Below the pieces are notes generated by a model. The model did not search any database and was not told where the DNA came from. It was given only the letters and a program-made list of their open reading frames with translations. Positions 6,707 to 6,850 of a DNA stretch of 6,850 bases are shown in pieces. Numbering within the stretch: the first letter of the stretch is position 1; each line of letters starts with the position of its first letter. The stretch comes from an uncultured Eubacteriales bacterium. Lineage in GTDB: Bacteria; Bacillota; Clostridia; Monoglobales; Monoglobaceae. A program made the position numbers and the translations under genes. The stretch covers positions 1-6,850 of the forward strand of contig USLC01000043.1 in NCBI GenBank assembly GCA_900555375.1, given 5' to 3'.

Positions 6707-6850
6707 TTACAGCTTTTTATCAGCAGCAATACTGCAGCGATTATGTATGATAGGTATAAGATTTTCAGGCACAAGACCTTTAAGCGAGCCGCCGTATCTT
6801 GCAACCTCTTTAACAACGCTTGAACTTAAGAACATATACTCTGATGTTGC
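6707..6850 (-). CDS. coaD: Phosphopantetheine adenylyltransferase, C-terminal 47 residues (5' end beyond the window)
   Basis: The minus strand is open from the right edge to TAA at 6709-6707 and reads ATSEYMFLSSSVVKEVARYGG and onward to SIAADKKL. The segment SEYxFLSSSxVKExAxxGG, followed by LVPENL, is the conserved C-terminal part of CoaD, including the Ser-Ser-Ser-x-x-Lys-Glu stretch near the nucleotide site. CoaD transfers AMP from ATP to 4'-phosphopantetheine to make dephospho-CoA, the fourth step of coenzyme A synthesis, in the cytoplasm. The full protein is usually about 160 residues, so roughly 110 lie outside the window. The coiled-coil gene follows 30 bases later. The order coaD then coiled-coil protein supports a Clostridia origin. 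Confidence 0.93.
   Translation of the reverse strand, partial: ATSEYMFLSSSVVKEVARYGGSLKGLVPENLIPIIHNRCSIAADKKL

Overview
The window looks like a chromosomal segment of a Gram-positive, probably clostridial (Bacillota, Clostridia) bacterium. The evidence is strong GGAGG-type ribosome binding sites, moderate GC, a YknXYZ/MacAB-type exporter without an outer-membrane partner, an SLH-domain wall protein, and a coaD-linked coiled-coil gene of a kind I associate with Clostridia. I cannot name the genus.

Plus strand, positions 2-6105: four tightly packed genes read as one operon. They are a membrane-anchored HlyD/MacA-type adaptor (5' end outside the window), an ABC ATPase whose start overlaps the adaptor stop by 1 base, a MacB/FtsX-type permease overlapping the ATPase by 11 bases, and, 29 bases later, a secreted 760-residue protein with three S-layer homology (SLH) repeats. 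The first three would form a tripartite exporter in the cytoplasmic membrane. The fourth would be fixed to the cell wall by its SLH repeats, and its position suggests, without proof, a link to the exporter. The most distinctive feature is the adaptor, which carries two successive copies of the lipoyl / coiled-coil hairpin / beta-barrel unit and ends in a Gly-Pro-rich tail. The DNA for that tail also supplies the ribosome binding site of the ATPase gene.

Positions 6106-6163: a short intergenic gap with a strong hairpin that can terminate transcription from both sides.

Minus strand, positions 6850-6164: the 3' end of coaD (phosphopantetheine adenylyltransferase, coenzyme A synthesis), followed 30 bases later by a 170-residue Ala/Glu/Lys-rich coiled-coil protein of unknown function. 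This is a housekeeping cluster converging on the exporter operon.

No RNA gene, mobile element, CRISPR array or attachment site was seen. No non-coding stretch exceeds 300 bases. The operon promoter lies upstream of the window.
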